From Lachnospiraceae bacterium (GTDB lineage: Bacteria > Bacillota_A > Clostridia > Lachnospirales > Lachnospiraceae): a stretch of 16,223 nucleotides of DNA. The position numbers and the translations under genes were made by a program. A model generated the notes under the pieces. That model saw nothing but the letters and a program-made list of their open reading frames with translations. It made no database searches and had not been told where the DNA came from. The stretch lies in assembly GCA_004556565.1 (NCBI GenBank), contig SFGN01000060.1, positions 1 to 16,223 on the forward strand. The letters run 5' to 3'. Shown in pieces: positions 14,061-16,223 of this stretch (its first letter is position 1; every line of letters starts with the position of its first letter).

Positions 14061-14072
14061 AATTATTATAAT
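14044..14072 (+). promoter_or_regulatory. Perfect-consensus promoter of the response regulator gene
   Basis: TTGACA (14044-14049), exactly 17 bp, TATAAT (14067-14072): both boxes match the consensus completely. The predicted start is near 14079, leaving a leader of about 195 bases before the ATG at 14274. A second, weaker candidate lies in the leader (TTGACA 14143-14148, 18 bp, TACAAC 14167-14172), as does a small hairpin GTCAG/CTGAC (14184-14198). I saw no gene in 14061-14273. Confidence 0.75.
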
Positions 14073-14273
14073 ATAAATGAATATTTGCTTTTATTTGAGA
14101 ATAGAGGGAATCTATTGCGCAACGTGAATGTCTTTTCAGGTGTTGACAGGCGTTATTATTATGAAATACAACCCGAAAGCAAGGTCAGGTACTCTGACAG
14201 AATAAAGTAAATTCAAAAATAATATGTTAGCAGGAAGAACGAAACTTAAAAAAATAACACAAGGAGATATCAA

Positions 14274-14990
14274 ATGAATATTGCTATTATTGAGGATTCT
14301 AAGAACGACCGGGCACATCTACTTGCCCTATTGGATGAGTTCTTTGACAGATATAATATCATCCCAACAATTGATACATATACATCTTCAGAAGATTTTC
14401 TGGCTGCGTTTGAACCAGAAAAATATGATTTGTGCTTTATTGACATCTTTCTTCCGGGAATGAACGGCATGCAGGCAGCTGAGAAGATTTACCGGCTTGA
14501 CCGCAACTGCATCCTGCTGTTCGTGACACATACAGATCAGTTTTTAGCGGACGGGTATCGGGTGAGAGCTCTGCGTTATTTTATAAAACCAATTACTATG
14601 GCTCATCTTAATGATGTATTGCCGGAATGTATCGAGCAGATTTCCGGAGGTGACAGACGGCTGACCATTCAAATCAACTGGAAGGATTACGAAATCCCTT
14701 TCCGCAAAATTTATTATGTAGCTTCTTCCACCAGAACCGAAATTCATTTAAAAAACGGCGTCTTCCCCCTGCCTTCCCGTAAAAGCTTCAGCGGCGTCGT
14801 TGCCCCGCTTCTTGCGGATTATCGCTTTATAACATGCAGCAGGGGAGTTGTCGTAAATATGGCGCATGTCAAAAATATCACCAAAGACCATTTTCTAATG
14901 GACAATGGTGATTTAGTACCGATAAGCCGGAGACAATTTTCAACTGTTAAAGACCATTTTATAAATTTTCAGTTCGAGCATTTGTTTTAA
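14274..14990 (+). CDS. LytTR-family response regulator (AgrA/LytR type)
   Basis: Two-domain response regulator of 238 residues. The receiver domain (1 to about 120) has the acidic pair Glu7-Asp8, the phosphorylated Asp57 (FIDIFLPGMNG), Thr85 and Lys105 (FIKPI). The LytTR DNA-binding domain (about 128-238) carries LPSRKSFSGVV, FITCSRGVVVNMAHVKNI and ISRRQF. All receiver residues are intact. The ATG has an AAGGAG site (14262-14267). It has no sensor kinase next to it, either upstream or downstream, so its partner is encoded elsewhere or it is an orphan. LytTR regulators often control peptide signalling, bacteriocins and cell-surface genes; the target here is unknown. No terminator was seen in the short gap to the convergent lipoprotein gene. 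Confidence 0.92.
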   Translation: MNIAIIEDSKNDRAHLLALLDEFFDRYNIIPTIDTYTSSEDFLAAFEPEKYDLCFIDIFLPGMNGMQAAEKIYRLDRNCILLFVTHTDQFLADGYRVRALRYFIKPITMAHLNDVLPECIEQISGGDRRLTIQINWKDYEIPFRKIYYVASSTRTEIHLKNGVFPLPSRKSFSGVVAPLLADYRFITCSRGVVVNMAHVKNITKDHFLMDNGDLVPISRRQFSTVKDHFINFQFEHLF

Positions 14991-15018
14991 CATTTTAGCG
15001 AATGGCCGCAGCTGATTC

Positions 15019-15047
15019 AGTATAGTAACACATCTGTCCTTTGTCAA
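15019..15047 (-). promoter_or_regulatory. Antisense promoter facing the response regulator gene
   Basis: On the minus strand, TTGACA (15047-15042) is followed after 17 bp by TATACT (15024-15019), matching 6/6 and 5/6. The predicted start near 15012 would produce RNA antisense to the end of the response regulator gene (stop at 14990). It lies in the 79-bp gap between convergent genes, where no promoter is needed for either. Confidence 0.55.
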
Positions 15048-15069
15048 ACAGAAAAATAAGTATGCAGCA

Positions 15070-16023
15070 TCATTCATTGCTCCAGTAAATTTCTGTCCCG
15101 TCACTAATTGCTGTGATCGTTCCCAGCTTATCAGTGCGGTAAACCTGTACATCCATATCCTCCAGACGGGCCAGCACCTCCGCATGGGGATGCCCATAAC
15201 GGTTTCCCTCCCCGCAGCTTATGACCGCCCAGATTGGATCTGCCGCTTCAAGAAATTCTTCTGAAGTGGCAGTACCGCTTCCATGATGGCCACACTTAAG
15301 AACATCACATTCCAGATTTTCCTCAAAATATTCAGCCATTACCTTTTCAGACTTTTCTTCCGCATCCCCGCACATAACAAAAGAATTATCTCCATGAACC
15401 AGCCGAATGCCGATAGATGCGTTATTCATATCATTCTTTCGTATTGTCTCCGGCCACGGGCACAAAATCGTGAACTCAGCGTCTCCCAGCTCATAGACTT
15501 CTTCCGGCTGCGGGTGTATGACCGGGATTTCCTGCTCTTCAATGGCCTGCATTGTTTCTTCATATGTAACCGTGTCATTGGCAATATCCGGCATCATCAC
15601 CTGCGACACTTCCACGGCGCGCACCACATTATCCGCACCGCCGATGTGATCCTCATCCGGATGAGTAAGAATCAGATAATCCAGCTTTGAAATTCCCTGA
15701 TTTATTAGATACGCAGCAACAGTCTCACCTTTCCGGTTATTTCCGGCATCGATGACCATGCAGTGCTCTCCCGTTCGTATGATTGTGCAGTCACCCTGTC
15801 CCACATCCAGAAACGTCACAGTCATTTCCCCGTCAGATGAAAAACTTTCAATCACATCTTCTTCATCACTATTTTGTCCGGCAGCCTGCTGATTTTCCTC
15901 CAATTGATATCCTCCGTCCGGGCCAAAAGCTCCCGCCGGCTCTTCAAAATCTCCTGAAGCACATCCTGTCAGGCACAGAACAAATGCCGACAACAATAAA
16001 TACTTTTTAAGCTTTTTTAACAT
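15070..16023 (-). CDS. Secreted lipoprotein with ComEC-type metallo-beta-lactamase domain
   Basis: Predicted extracellular, lipid-anchored metallohydrolase of 317 residues. The signal peptide ends in the lipobox LTGC (Cys21). A low-complexity acidic linker (about 22-65) leads to a domain like the C-terminal part of ComEC/Rec2: FLDVGQGDCTII at 71-82, the metal motif THPDEDHIGG at 120-129 (His121, Asp123, Asp125, His126), MCGDAE at 217-222, CGHHGS at 244-249 and RYGHPH at 275-280. All expected metal ligands appear present. ComEC domains of this type are linked to DNA uptake and nuclease activity; free-standing secreted forms are common in Clostridia and their substrates are unproven. The frame extends eight codons upstream, but the ATG at 16023 follows AGGGGAG. 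The gene is single, with its own promoter, and no clear terminator was seen. Confidence 0.88.
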   Translation of the reverse strand: MLKKLKKYLLLSAFVLCLTGCASGDFEEPAGAFGPDGGYQLEENQQAAGQNSDEEDVIESFSSDGEMTVTFLDVGQGDCTIIRTGEHCMVIDAGNNRKGETVAAYLINQGISKLDYLILTHPDEDHIGGADNVVRAVEVSQVMMPDIANDTVTYEETMQAIEEQEIPVIHPQPEEVYELGDAEFTILCPWPETIRKNDMNNASIGIRLVHGDNSFVMCGDAEEKSEKVMAEYFEENLECDVLKCGHHGSGTATSEEFLEAADPIWAVISCGEGNRYGHPHAEVLARLEDMDVQVYRTDKLGTITAISDGTEIYWSNE

Positions 16024-16045
16024 TGTTTCACTCCCCTTTCGCCTC

Positions 16046-16074
16046 ATTATAGTACAGATTCATTTTTTTAACAA
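16046..16074 (-). promoter_or_regulatory. Promoter of the ComEC-like lipoprotein gene
   Basis: On the minus strand, TTGTTA (16074-16069), a 17-bp spacer and a perfect TATAAT (16051-16046). The -35 is 4/6. The predicted start near 16039 gives a very short leader that begins just before the ribosome binding site. It lies 54 bp downstream of the group II intron end, so the gene does not depend on intron transcription. Confidence 0.65.
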
Positions 16075-16127
16075 GTTAAGGGATTTTCCATCTGAGTTAT
16101 AACAAGGGAACGAAATTTCTTATGTCA

Positions 16128-16223
16128 ATCGAGTAGGAGGGAGTGATTAACTCCCGTCCTCTCACACCACCGTGCGTACCGTTCGGTACACGGCGGTTCT
16201 TTAGTTTTCGCAAACTACCAGAT
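16128..16223 (-). mobile_element. 3' end of a group II intron (domains V and VI), partial
   Basis: Read on the minus strand. Domain V (16196-16167): lower stem CCGCCGU/ACGGUGG with one U-G wobble, a 2-base GC bulge, upper stem GUACC/GGUAC and a 4-base loop, the standard domain V shape with a possible CGC catalytic triad. Domain VI (16163-16131): GAG-AGGA-C-GGGAGU pairs with ACUCCC-UCCU-A-CUC, leaving one bulged A at 16134, seven bases from the end, as expected for the branch point. The intron would end ...CUCGAU at 16128, giving the usual AY terminus. The sequence resembles bacterial class C introns. The reverse transcriptase and 5' end lie beyond the window, so activity cannot be judged. Confidence 0.85.

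Noticed and set aside
14160..14204. 14-codon frame (starts MKYNPKARSG) in the response regulator leader
   Set aside because: Too short, no binding site, and it overlaps a secondary promoter-like sequence.

Overview
The window looks like a chromosomal segment of an anaerobic Gram-positive bacterium, most likely a gut-type Lachnospiraceae/Clostridia species. Three things point there: the [FeFe]-hydrogenase maturation genes (hydG, hydF and a TM1266-type regulator), strong AGGAGG-type ribosome binding sites with sigma-A-like promoters, and a MacB/YknZ-type ABC exporter with lipoprotein and membrane-anchored adaptors. No species can be named from this sequence alone.

Layout, left to right. (1) 1-737 has no convincing gene. 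It holds a consensus promoter running almost at once into a strong terminator (a possible ~55-nt RNA) and a 36-bp perfect palindrome. (2) 738-1598 (+) is a RlmI/RlmK-like class I SAM-dependent methyltransferase without a PUA domain. It converges on (3) a four-gene minus-strand operon (4011 to 1606): Spx/ArsC-like thioredoxin-fold protein, acylphosphatase, pyrroline-5-carboxylate reductase (proC) and thioredoxin reductase (trxB). (4) A divergent intergenic region feeds a plus-strand operon (4388-7459): TM1266-family regulator, hydG, hydF. Its leader carries two terminator-like hairpins and an unusual crossed pair of inverted repeats. hydE and the hydrogenase itself are not in the window.

(5) 12466 to 7525 (-) is a tightly overlapping exporter operon: lipoprotein adaptor, ATPase, second membrane-anchored adaptor, permease. 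The second adaptor has a ~140-residue insert at the tip of its coiled-coil hairpin. The operon promoter lacks a -35 box but has an 11-bp tandem repeat there, typical of OmpR-family response-regulator control. (6) 12678-14990 (+) holds two LytTR-type regulators. The first has its LytTR domain at the N-terminus and a PAS-like region at the C-terminus; the second is a normal receiver-LytTR response regulator. Between them lie ~670 bp with a terminator, good promoters, an 11-bp tandem repeat and a doubtful small ORF. A consensus antisense promoter faces the 3' end of the response regulator gene.

(7) 16023 to 15070 (-) encodes a secreted lipoprotein with a ComEC-type metallo-beta-lactamase domain. 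(8) The right edge holds the 3' end (domains V and VI) of a minus-strand group II intron; its body and any reverse transcriptase lie outside the window.

The most interesting parts are the LytTR/small-ORF/LytTR interval, the adaptor insert in the exporter, and the structured leader of the hydrogenase-maturation operon. No CRISPR array, tRNA or rRNA was seen.
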